Source: an uncultured bacterium
Lineage (GTDB): Bacteria; Bacillota; Clostridia; Oscillospirales; Butyricicoccaceae
DNA: 10,903 bases
Reading direction: 5' to 3'
Assembly: GCA_905215125.1 (NCBI GenBank)
Contig: CAJMOV010000040.1
Span: forward strand, 1 to 10,903
Each line of letters opens with the position of its first letter. Position 1 is the first letter of the stretch. Shown here one piece after another: positions 1 through 5,505 of the stretch. The position numbers and the translations under genes are program-made. Below the pieces are notes generated by a model, which ran no database searches, was not told the DNA's origin, and saw nothing but the letters and a program-made list of their open reading frames with translations.

Positions 1-119
1 CGTTTTAAACCTTATTTATTTTATCAAAAAACCCCCCTTGTGTAAACCTCTATTGGCGAAAAAATCCAGCAAAATCAAGCGTAAAATCACTGCCCGAAAC
101 ATTTTTGCCCAAAAAAGAT

Positions 120-148
120 TTGTCAAAAAACTTTAAATCATGTATGCT
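120..148 (+). promoter_or_regulatory. Sigma-A-type promoter of the comM/yifB gene
   Basis: A -35 element TTGTCA (120-125) and a -10 element TATGCT (143-148) are separated by 17 bp. The expected transcription start is near 155, giving a leader of about 55 nt that contains a small hairpin (TGCG/CGCA around 157-168) and the ribosome binding site of the downstream gene. The AT-rich 1-119 stretch shows no gene. Confidence 0.6.
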
Positions 149-210
149 GGTAGCAGGTGCGAAAGCGCAAAAAACACGCCTCCCAATTTTGGTCTGAAAG
201 GAGAGGTATT

Positions 211-1731
211 ATGGTTTCCAAGGTAAACTCCGCCGGCTTCAGCGGCATCGAGGGGCATATGGTCGTCTGCGAATGTGATTTGTCAAACGGTCTGCCCCGG
301 TTTGACATTGTCGGCCTGCCCGACGCTTCGGTGCGCGAATCGCAGGACAGGGTGCGCGCCGCGGCTAAAAACTGCGGGTTTGATTTTCCGTCCCGTCGCA
401 TTACCATCAACCTGGCGCCTGGCGAGCTGCGCAAGGAAGGCCCCATTTACGACCTGCCGATGCTGATGGGCGTCCTTGTAGCGTCGCAGCAGCTGCCCGC
501 CCCGCCGCAGGACAGCTGCATGCTGGGTGAGCTGTCGCTGGAAGGAGAGGTGCGCCCTTCGGCCGGTGTGCTGCCTATGGCTCTGGCTGCGCAGGCGCAC
601 GGTATGAAGGCCATTTTTGTCCCTGCCGATAATGCGGCGGAAGCATCCATTGCCGGGGGAGTGACAGTCTATCCCGTCCGGCATGTCGGCCAGCTGGCGG
701 CCCATCTGCGGGGAGAAGCCTTCATCGACCCGGCGCCCCCGTACCGGTTTGAAAACGGCATCCCCTCCGGCCTGGATTTTTCCGACGTCATGGGGCAGGA
801 GAACGTCAAGCGCGGGCTGGAAATCGCCGCGGCAGGCTCGCATAACGTTCTAATGGTGGGTCCGCCCGGTTCGGGCAAGAGCATGCTTGCCAAGCGCCTG
901 CCATCTATACTGCCGGATATGACGCGGCAGGAAGCGCTGGAGGTGACGAAAATTTATTCTGTCGCCGGCCTGCTGGAACGGGGGAAGCCCATGGTGGATG
1001 TCCGCCCCTTCCGCAGCCCGCATCATACCGTTTCCGCCATCGGCTTGGCTGGCGGCGGGCGGCTGCCCAAGCCGGGGGAGATCTCCCTGGCCCACAACGG
1101 CGTACTCTTTTTGGACGAGCTGCCGGAATATCGGGCAGACGTGCTGGAAACGCTTCGCCAGCCGCTGGAGGACGGCAGCATCACCGTATCCCGCGTATCG
1201 GGCAGTTGTACTTACCCAAGTCGCTTTATGCTGGTGTGCGCCATGAACCCCTGTAAATGCGGCTATTACGGACACCCTTCCGGCCGGTGCACCTGTACCG
1301 ATCAGGCGGTGCGCAGCTATCTGCGCAAGCTGTCCGGGCCGCTGCTGGACCGCATTGACCTGCACATCAGCGTTGCGCCGGTCGACTATGAAAGTCTGAA
1401 GGACCGTATCCCGGGCGAGAGCTCGGCCGACGTCCGCAGGCGCGTCAACAGCGCCCGCGCCATTCAGGACAGGCGCTATGCCGGTACCGGCATCACCTGC
1501 AACGCTACGCTGACGCCAGCGCGCATGGCCGATTTCTGCACCCTGGACAGGGAAGGCAGACACCTGATGCAGCGCGCATTTTCCATCATGGGCCTGACGG
1601 CGCGGACCTATGACCGCATCCTGAAGGTGGCGCGGACCATCGCCGATCTGGCGGGAGAAGAAAGTATTGGCGCTCAGCATCTGGCCGAGGCCATCCAGTT
1701 CCGCTCGCTCGACAGGGATAATTTACTGTAA
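211..1731 (+). CDS. comM: YifB/ComM family Mg-chelatase-like AAA+ ATPase
   Basis: This is a 506-residue AAA+ ATPase of the YifB/ComM family. In Vibrio and Acinetobacter, ComM is a hexameric helicase that drives branch migration while incoming DNA is recombined during natural transformation. In Firmicutes the role is less clear. Residues 1 to about 170 form the ChlI-like (S5-fold) domain with the family motif FDIVGLPDASVRES. The AAA+ core has Walker A GPPGSGKS at 217-224, Walker B GVLFLDEL at 297-304, and a cysteine-rich loop (C343, C348, C350, C360, C362) typical of the family. The C-terminal lid domain runs from about 400. The length is normal. I chose ATG 211 because AAAGGAGAGG sits just upstream. 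A GTG at 157 is in frame but lies at the expected transcription start and lacks a ribosome binding site. The gene appears monocistronic, followed by about 250 bp without a gene. Confidence 0.93.
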   Translation: MVSKVNSAGFSGIEGHMVVCECDLSNGLPRFDIVGLPDASVRESQDRVRAAAKNCGFDFPSRRITINLAPGELRKEGPIYDLPMLMGVLVASQQLPAPPQDSCMLGELSLEGEVRPSAGVLPMALAAQAHGMKAIFVPADNAAEASIAGGVTVYPVRHVGQLAAHLRGEAFIDPAPPYRFENGIPSGLDFSDVMGQENVKRGLEIAAAGSHNVLMVGPPGSGKSMLAKRLPSILPDMTRQEALEVTKIYSVAGLLERGKPMVDVRPFRSPHHTVSAIGLAGGGRLPKPGEISLAHNGVLFLDELPEYRADVLETLRQPLEDGSITVSRVSGSCTYPSRFMLVCAMNPCKCGYYGHPSGRCTCTDQAVRSYLRKLSGPLLDRIDLHISVAPVDYESLKDRIPGESSADVRRRVNSARAIQDRRYAGTGITCNATLTPARMADFCTLDREGRHLMQRAFSIMGLTARTYDRILKVARTIADLAGEESIGAQHLAEAIQFRSLDRDNLL

Positions 1732-1778
1732 ATACGCAGCGTTTATTCATTGCCTGATAAATGCAGGGAAGGGCGCCC

Positions 1779-1808
1779 TGTTGATAAACCTGTGGAAAAT
1801 GTGGATAA
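1779..1808 (+). promoter_or_regulatory. Cluster of three DnaA-box-like 9-mers
   Basis: Three 9-mers lie head to tail: TGTTGATAA (1779-1787), TGTGGAAAA (1791-1799) and TGTGGATAA (1800-1808). The last is the exact complement of the consensus DnaA box TTATCCACA; each of the others differs at one position. An AT-rich stretch follows (about 1809-1863). Such clusters occur at replication origins and at DnaA-binding sites elsewhere on chromosomes. No dnaA or dnaN gene is in view, so this is more likely a DnaA titration or regulatory site than oriC. The whole gene-free stretch 1732-1979 otherwise contains only the terminator at 1933-1976. Confidence 0.5.
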
Positions 1809-1932
1809 CTCCTGTAATTATCACAAAAGTATTACAAAATACAAACGTTCGGTCAAGTATAATCTGCGGATATCCTGCATAATTCCCCAGCGGTTGACAA
1901 GGCGGTTAAACTGTCCGTTGACGTATGCCGGC

Positions 1933-1976
1933 AAAAAATGTCCCCCTCAGCGGAAAAGCGGCCGCGGAAGGGGGAC
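1933..1976 (-). terminator. Rho-independent terminator of the padR-HAAS unit
   Basis: Read on the minus strand, an 8-bp stem (1969-1976 with 1940-1947, arms AGTCCCCC.. / ..GGGGGAC) encloses a GC-rich loop and is followed by ATTTTTT (1933-1939). It lies a few bases after the stop codon of the DUF4097 protein. Confidence 0.8.
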
Positions 1977-1979
1977 TTG

Positions 1980-2978
1980 TCATTGGGGCAGAAGGATGTC
2001 GATATTGCCCGATGTCGTTTCGGCGAGAATGGATCGGTCGCCGTTTTCCTGGGTATACTGCCGCATCTGGTCTTCGCCGTTGATGGCAACATCGCCCGAC
2101 ATGGTGTTGAGAGACAGCGCGCAGTCAGACAGAGGGATATCGCTTTGTACCTCTACCGTCCCGGAGACGGCGGAAAGGGACAGCGAGGTAAATGAAGGCA
2201 GCTCGAGCGAGATATCGCCGCTGGTGGACATAGCGGAACAGGTTTTTACGGCCGCTTCTGCTTTAAGATCACCCGAAACACTAGCCAGCGTCAGGGTGGT
2301 GCCGGGCAATTCACAGCGCACATCTCCGCTGACGGTGACGCAGGAGATGACGTCGGTGCTCTCACCCTCCGGCACGGTGATGACAATGCTGCCGGATCCG
2401 CTGGAGCGAATGACGTCCGACGATTTCTGCTGGATGGAAAGAGTCTGATCTTTCACGGAAAAGGTCGGCTTTAAGCGGCTGTTGTCCCAGGTGATATCCA
2501 GCCGATATTCGTCGCCGTACTGAAGAAGGATATCGGCGCTGATGACCGTGGCATCCACATTGGTGAAGGCTGCCAGCGAATGGCTTTCCTTTTGCGGCAC
2601 CAGGTTTTCCTGAATACTGGGAATATCCGGGGTGTTTATATCCAATGTATCCCCATTCAGGGAGGAATGAAAGACAGCGGGCAGGATGACGGCGATAAGA
2701 ACGGCGGTGAGGGCAAGAACGGCAGCCCAGACGCCGAGGCGTCTGCGGTGTGATGCCGGGGCGGGTGCGCCGGTGGGCTTATCGGCTGCAGGCTGGCCGG
2801 CGCGGATCTGCGCGGCGATTTTGGCCGGCGAGCCGAGGGCGCGCAGGGCTTCGGCCTCGCCCTCAGGCCCTGCTTCATCAAAATATTCCCGGTAATACCG
2901 GCACGCTTCTGCCGCCTCTTCGATGGGCAGATCGGACAGCTCGCGCATCAGCTGGGACAGAAATTCGTCTCTGGACAT
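1980..2978 (-). CDS. Membrane-anchored HAAS (DUF1700) / DUF4097 protein
   Basis: This 332-residue protein has three parts. Residues 1 to about 62 are a helical HAAS/DUF1700-like domain (MSRDEFLSQLMRELSDLP, then an ALGSPAKIAAQI helix). Residues about 81-103 form one membrane segment. Residues about 130-332 are a DUF4097-type beta-repeat domain in which short VSGDV / VSGDL / TSGDI / VSGTV / MSGDV / TSGNI turns recur, as in a beta-helix. The beta domain is expected outside the membrane and the HAAS domain in the cytoplasm. DUF1700-type proteins are typically encoded beside PadR regulators, as here, and some are linked to envelope-stress signalling; the exact function is not known. ATG 2978 is preceded by GGGAGG. 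The gene lies 71 bp after the padR gene in the same direction, so the two are probably co-transcribed, and a strong terminator follows. Confidence 0.85.
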   Translation of the reverse strand: MSRDEFLSQLMRELSDLPIEEAAEACRYYREYFDEAGPEGEAEALRALGSPAKIAAQIRAGQPAADKPTGAPAPASHRRRLGVWAAVLALTAVLIAVILPAVFHSSLNGDTLDINTPDIPSIQENLVPQKESHSLAAFTNVDATVISADILLQYGDEYRLDITWDNSRLKPTFSVKDQTLSIQQKSSDVIRSSGSGSIVITVPEGESTDVISCVTVSGDVRCELPGTTLTLASVSGDLKAEAAVKTCSAMSTSGDISLELPSFTSLSLSAVSGTVEVQSDIPLSDCALSLNTMSGDVAINGEDQMRQYTQENGDRSILAETTSGNIDILLPQ

Positions 2979-2999
2979 GCTTTCAACCTCCCTGAATGT

Positions 3000-3008
3000 T
3001 GTGGATAA
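3000..3008 (+). promoter_or_regulatory. Single perfect DnaA box
   Basis: TGTGGATAA matches the consensus exactly. It lies in the 71-bp gap between the PadR gene and the HAAS/DUF4097 gene, just upstream of the latter's ribosome binding site. One 9-mer can arise by chance, so the functional claim is weak. Confidence 0.25.
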
Positions 3009-3049
3009 AAGTGATGTCAGGCCCGATGGAGGGCGGGATGGCGCTGTTT

Positions 3050-3361
3050 TCAGCAGCCTTCCAGCAGGATTTTGTCGATGTCGCGCTTGTACCTTACCCA
3101 GTCTTCCAGCGCCTGCTCATACCGTTCGCGCCCCAGCGGCGTGATGGTATAGTATCGCCGGTTGCGGCCCTGATAGGGTTGATCGTAGGTGGACAGGCAC
3201 CCTTCCTTCTGCAGGCGCCGCAGGACGGGATACAGGGTCGATTCCGACAGATCGACGACGGAACGGATACTCTGTGTCAGAATGTAGCCGTAAGCGTCCT
3301 GGCGCGCCAGCACCGACAGTACGCAGGCATCGAGCAGCGAAGAACTGATGGGAAAAGCCAT
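3050..3361 (-). CDS. PadR family transcriptional regulator
   Basis: This is a short (103-residue) PadR-family winged-helix repressor that is expected to bind DNA as a dimer. The family signature is clear: LLDACVLSVLARQDAYGYIL, then LSESTLYPVLRRLQKEGCL (recognition helix), the wing region GRNRRYYTITPLGRERYEQAL, and a short C-terminal helix for dimerisation. It is the s-PadR (subfamily 2) size. The start ATG 3361 has a near-perfect ribosome binding site, AAGGAGGTG. The gene is first in a two-gene unit with the HAAS/DUF4097 membrane protein. Its own promoter is covered by an inverted repeat, so autorepression is likely, with the membrane protein under the same control. The inducing signal cannot be read from the sequence. 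Confidence 0.92.
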   Translation of the reverse strand: MAFPISSSLLDACVLSVLARQDAYGYILTQSIRSVVDLSESTLYPVLRRLQKEGCLSTYDQPYQGRNRRYYTITPLGRERYEQALEDWVRYKRDIDKILLEGC

Positions 3362-3391
3362 GGCGCACCTCCTTATCCTGTATATTTTCTA

Positions 3392-3422
3392 ATATTATAT
3401 ATTGTATAATATAAAAAGTCAA
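3392..3422 (-). promoter_or_regulatory. padR promoter with overlapping palindromic operator
   Basis: On the minus strand, TTGACT (-35, 3422-3417) and TATAAT (-10, 3399-3394) are separated by 17 bp. The spacer and -10 lie in a perfect inverted repeat with 8-bp arms ATATTATA (3392-3399) and TATAATAT (3405-3412) and a 5-bp spacer. PadR repressors commonly bind AT-rich dyads over their own promoter. The promoter is seen directly; the operator role is inferred. Confidence 0.7.
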
Positions 3423-3423
3423 A

Positions 3424-3446
3424 TAAAAAAGCCCCGGGGCTTTCCG
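3424..3446 (-). terminator. Terminator of the infC-rpmI-rplT operon
   Basis: On the minus strand, GGAAAGCC-CCGG-GGCTTTTTT folds into a hairpin with a CCGG loop and is followed by TTTTTTATTT. It lies about 20 bp past the rplT stop. Its T-tract runs directly into the -35 element of the padR promoter. Confidence 0.75.
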
Positions 3447-3463
3447 GTGCTTGATGGGCTGGT

Positions 3464-3817
3464 TTACAGAGCGGCCTTGGCCTGGGCGACCAGGGCGCTG
3501 AAGGCAGCCTTGTCGGCGACGGCGATCTCGGCCAGCATCTTGCGGTTGAGCTGGACATTCGCCTTTTTCAGGCCGTTCATGAAGGTGGAATAATTGATGC
3601 CGTTCTGCTTGCAGGCGGCGCTGATGCGGGTGATCCACAGGCGGCGGAAATCGCGCTTTCTCAGCTTGCGGCCGACGTAAGCGTATTTAAGCGACTTCAT
3701 CACCTGCTCATTGGCCAACTTGTAGTGATTCTTTTTGGAACCCCAGTAGCCCTTGGCCAGTCTGATTGCTTTTTTCCTTCTCTTGCGCGTCATCATCGCG
3801 CCTTTGACTCTAGCCAT
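3464..3817 (-). CDS. rplT: 50S ribosomal protein L20
   Basis: This is a 117-residue L20, a protein that binds 23S rRNA early in assembly of the large subunit. It begins MARVKGAMMTRKRRKKAIRL, with the conserved AKGYWGSKKNHYKLANEQVMKS and YVGRKLRKRDFRRLWITRI blocks, and ends at the usual length. It is the last gene of infC-rpmI-rplT, 23 bp after rpmI, with AGGAGG 10 nt ahead of ATG 3817. In Bacillus subtilis, L20 represses this operon by binding the infC leader and causing early termination. The leader found here at 4602-4749 fits the same scheme. Confidence 0.98.
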   Translation of the reverse strand: MARVKGAMMTRKRRKKAIRLAKGYWGSKKNHYKLANEQVMKSLKYAYVGRKLRKRDFRRLWITRISAACKQNGINYSTFMNGLKKANVQLNRKMLAEIAVADKAAFSALVAQAKAAL

Positions 3818-3840
3818 TTATCAAAAGCCTCCTGTATTTT

Positions 3841-4041
3841 TTATTTGTAGGGGACAAGCCGCTGGATCTGCGGGGCGATGGTCGAGCCCGCGTAGCCTGC
3901 CTTGCGCAGGTGGCGTTTGCGCTTGGTGGATTTGCAGCCTTTGATATCGTGGCGGCGGTTCATGCTGGACATCTTGATCTTTCCGTTTTTGGTCACGGAA
4001 AAGCGCTTTTTGGCGCCGGAATGCGTCTTTATTTTCGGCAT
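3841..4041 (-). CDS. rpmI: 50S ribosomal protein L35
   Basis: This is a 66-residue L35 of the large ribosomal subunit. It begins MPKIKTHSGAKKRFSVTKNG and contains the basic stretch around KSTKRKRHLRKAGY typical of the family. ATG 4041 is preceded by GAGGAG at good spacing. It is the middle gene of the infC-rpmI-rplT operon, 41 bp after infC and 23 bp before rplT. No unusual feature was seen. Confidence 0.97.
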   Translation of the reverse strand: MPKIKTHSGAKKRFSVTKNGKIKMSSMNRRHDIKGCKSTKRKRHLRKAGYAGSTIAPQIQRLVPYK

Positions 4042-4082
4042 TTTGGGTGACTCCTCTCTTTTGTGTCGGCACAGCGCGCCGG

Positions 4083-4601
4083 TTATTGATTTTTTAAGGG
4101 GGCTAAAAACATCAGCATCTGGCGGCCTTCCAGCTTAGGCTCCTTTTCAACGGTGCTGACTTCGGCACATGCTTCGGCAAAACGCTTGAGAATGGTCAGG
4201 CCGATGGAGGTATGCGCCATTTCGCGGCCGCGGAAACGAACGGAGACCTTGACTTTGTCGCCGCTTTTAAGGAACTTCTGCGCGGCGCGGGCCTTGACTT
4301 CAAAGTCATGAACATCGATTTTGGCCGACAGGCGGATTTCTTTGATATCGACGGTATGCTGGTTTTTGCGCGCTTCCTTTTCCTTTTTGGCCTGCTCAAA
4401 GCGGAACTTGCCGTAATCCATGATACGGCATACAGGCGGTTCAGCCTTGGGCGCGATTTTGACCAGGTCGAGATCCTTGTCGACAGCGGTCTGAAGGGCT
4501 TGTTCAATAGGCACGATACCCAGCTGCCCTCCGTCCTCGTCGATCAGCCTGACTTCCTTGTCTCGAATCTCTTCGTTGATTTGATGTTCCAGTTTGCCGA
4601 T
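4083..4601 (-). CDS. infC: Translation initiation factor IF-3, apparent AUC start
   Basis: IF-3 binds the 30S subunit, blocks premature 50S joining and checks the start codon. The 172-residue product has the N-domain motif INEEIRDKEVRLID, the linker with KKEKEARKNQ, and the C-domain motifs KEIRLSAKIDVHDFEVK and VRFRGREMAH. No ATG, GTG or TTG lies in a sensible place. The nearest in-frame ATG is 5' of the ribosome binding site. The only well-placed codon is ATC at 4601-4599, 9 nt after AGGAGG (4616-4611) and 8 codons before INEEI. Start codons such as AUU and AUC are known for infC in other bacteria, where IF-3 discriminates against its own mRNA and so regulates its own level. An automatic call would probably extend the gene to 4820, through the leader and promoter. 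First gene of the operon with rpmI and rplT. Confidence 0.9.
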   Translation of the reverse strand: MGKLEHQINEEIRDKEVRLIDEDGGQLGIVPIEQALQTAVDKDLDLVKIAPKAEPPVCRIMDYGKFRFEQAKKEKEARKNQHTVDIKEIRLSAKIDVHDFEVKARAAQKFLKSGDKVKVSVRFRGREMAHTSIGLTILKRFAEACAEVSTVEKEPKLEGRQMLMFLAPLKNQ

Positions 4602-4749
4602 GGGAAAACACCTCCTGAAAAAATAAATAACGGGCGACATCCGTCGTCCGCTCAACACAGAAAGACGCCGCGCCGACCGGCACAGCGAAAACGATGTTGA
4701 CCCCTTCTGACAGCATGGGGGTGAGGACGACTGATCCTGCTTTCTTTTC
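4602..4749 (-). ncRNA. infC leader: L20-type attenuator (riboregulator)
   Basis: About 148 nt lie between the promoter and infC. On the minus strand, CGGACGAC (4650-4643) and GTCGCCCG (4638-4631) form an 8-bp stem with one mismatch and a GGAT loop, followed by TTATTTATTTTTT: an intrinsic terminator just before the ribosome binding site. Upstream, GTCGTCC (4731-4725) can pair perfectly with GGACGAC (4649-4643), which is most of the 5' arm of the terminator, giving an antiterminator. Inside that fold are ACCCC/GGGGT (4722-4718 with 4704-4700) and TCAACA/TGTTGA (4700-4695 with 4657-4652). This layout fits the Firmicutes L20 leader, where excess L20 favours termination. The pairings are seen; the L20 link is from family knowledge. 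Confidence 0.75.
4617..4650 (-). terminator. Attenuator hairpin before infC
   Basis: This is the intrinsic terminator of the leader: stem arms 4650-4643 and 4638-4631, tetraloop 4642-4639, and U-rich tract 4630-4617. It ends one base before AGGAGG of infC, so readthrough controls the whole operon. Confidence 0.7.
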
Positions 4750-4755
4750 TTAAAC

Positions 4756-4784
4756 ATTATAGCGTGTGCCCGCGCGTTTGTCAA
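4756..4784 (-). promoter_or_regulatory. Consensus sigma-A promoter of infC-rpmI-rplT
   Basis: TTGACA (4784-4779) and TATAAT (4761-4756) are both exact consensus hexamers with a 17-bp spacer, as expected of a strong housekeeping promoter. It is divergent from the DUF1292 promoter, whose -35 starts about 50 bp away. Confidence 0.9.
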
Positions 4785-4834
4785 GCCCCGAACGGCCTGC
4801 GGGCCAGAAAGGAAAATCATTTACAAAAAGGGGT

Positions 4835-4862
4835 TTGATTTTATGTTTTTTTTGCGTATAAT
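4835..4862 (+). promoter_or_regulatory. Promoter of the DUF1292 gene
   Basis: TTGATT (4835-4840) and TATAAT (4857-4862) have a 16-bp T-rich spacer. The start is expected near 4869, giving a leader of about 40 nt with GGAGG before ATG 4908. Confidence 0.75.
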
Positions 4863-4907
4863 AGTGGACATAGAAACGGGCCGCCGGCCCGGGCAGGAGG
4901 ACTGAGC

Positions 4908-5198
4908 ATGAGCGAAGAATATGGAAACGATTACGTCACGCTGACTGATGAGGACGGCAACGAGCTGGAGCTTGAGCATCTTGATACATTGGAATACAAG
5001 GGCAATACCTATTTCGCTTTCATTCCCGCCGAAATGGAACTGGCTGAAAGCTATGAGCTGATTATTATGAAGGCGGAAGAAGAAAACGGCGAGGAAATTC
5101 TCGTCACTATTGACGACGAGGATGAGCTGGACGAAATGTTCCAGATTTTCTCCGAACGGCTGGAAGACAGCTTTGAGGAAGACGAGCACGAGGATTAA
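4908..5198 (+). CDS. DUF1292 family protein (YrzB-like)
   Basis: This is a small, very acidic protein (96 residues, 36 of them Asp or Glu) with the DUF1292 pattern: VTLTDEDGNELELEHLDTLEY, then YFAFIPAE, then IIMKAEEENGEEILVTIDDE and a conserved acidic C-terminal tail. No enzymatic motif, signal peptide or membrane segment is visible, so it is a cytosolic protein of unknown function. In many Firmicutes a DUF1292 gene sits near alaS, yrrK-like and related housekeeping genes; here its neighbours are the infC operon (divergent) and a 6S-like RNA just downstream. ATG 4908 is preceded by GGAGG. The family call is firm; no role can be assigned. Confidence 0.9.
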   Translation: MSEEYGNDYVTLTDEDGNELELEHLDTLEYKGNTYFAFIPAEMELAESYELIIMKAEEENGEEILVTIDDEDELDEMFQIFSERLEDSFEEDEHED

Positions 5199-5208
5199 TC
5201 CGGCCCGT

Positions 5209-5395
5209 TTCCTGCGCGGTGCGACAGCGGAGCTTATATTTAACCTACAAAGTGATGATACGGGATGGCGATTTCCGTCCCCGAGCGCAGACCTCCCGCC
5301 CCAAAGCGGACGCTGGGAGCGCTTTAAAGGAAGGATAGCCGACCCACCTGCGAGAGCGGGTTATTATCAGTCCGCATCGGCCGCGCGGGATTTTA
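5209..5395 (+). ncRNA. ssrS: Probable 6S RNA
   Basis: About 185 nt fold into a long closed structure. CCTGCGCGG (5211-5219) pairs with CCGCGCGGG (5381-5389) over 9 bp. The helix continues inward with CGA/TCG and GCGGA/TCCGC (5227-5231 with 5371-5375), then GATGATA/TATTATC (5254-5260 with 5362-5368). Hairpins CTCCC/GGGAG and ACCC/GGGT lie inside. ATTTTATTTTA follows the closing helix, so that helix may itself terminate transcription. The 3' half (CTTTAAAGG..GATAGCCGACCCACCT, hairpin, then GGGTTATTATCAGTCCGC) resembles the 3' half of known 6S RNAs in layout. 6S RNA mimics an open promoter and binds housekeeping RNA polymerase. Ends are approximate. The family call rests on remembered resemblance and structure, not on a search. 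It may be transcribed with the DUF1292 gene or from a weak promoter inside its 3' end (TTGAGG 5173, TTAATC 5195). Confidence 0.65.
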
Positions 5396-5452
5396 TTTTA
5401 CAAGTCAATCAGCCATCGCAGACCCTCGCATGGGGTATGTTTTGCGACAGCG

Positions 5453-5482
5453 CCCCGACGAGCATTTGCCGCCGGGGTTTTT
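5453..5482 (+). terminator. Terminator upstream of the 5506 membrane-protein gene
   Basis: CCCCG (5453-5457) pairs with CGGGG (5473-5477), extended inward by CG/CG and GC/GC around a mismatch and a bulge, with loop ATTT, and is followed by TTTTT (5478-5482). It ends about 23 bp before the next start codon. It could be a second terminator for the 6S unit or an attenuator of the following gene. A smaller hairpin (TCGCA/TGCGA, inner ACCC/GGGT) precedes it at about 5414-5447. Confidence 0.65.
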
Positions 5483-5505
5483 GACGCTTTGAGGGAGGGA
5501 GCGGG

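Noticed and set aside
850..1680. Long open frame on the minus strand, antisense to comM
   Set aside because: It mirrors the codon structure of comM, has no ribosome binding site and no recognisable motif.
1764..1780. Hairpin CAGGG/CCCTG as terminator of comM
   Set aside because: Only 5 bp and no T-tract follows; it also overlaps the first DnaA-like box.
1858..1863. TATAAT on the + strand as a promoter
   Set aside because: No -35 at suitable spacing and no + strand gene downstream for 3 kb.
4602..4820. N-terminal extension of IF-3 up to an ATG at 4820
   Set aside because: It would cross the consensus promoter, the attenuator and the ribosome binding site, and adds residues unlike any IF-3.
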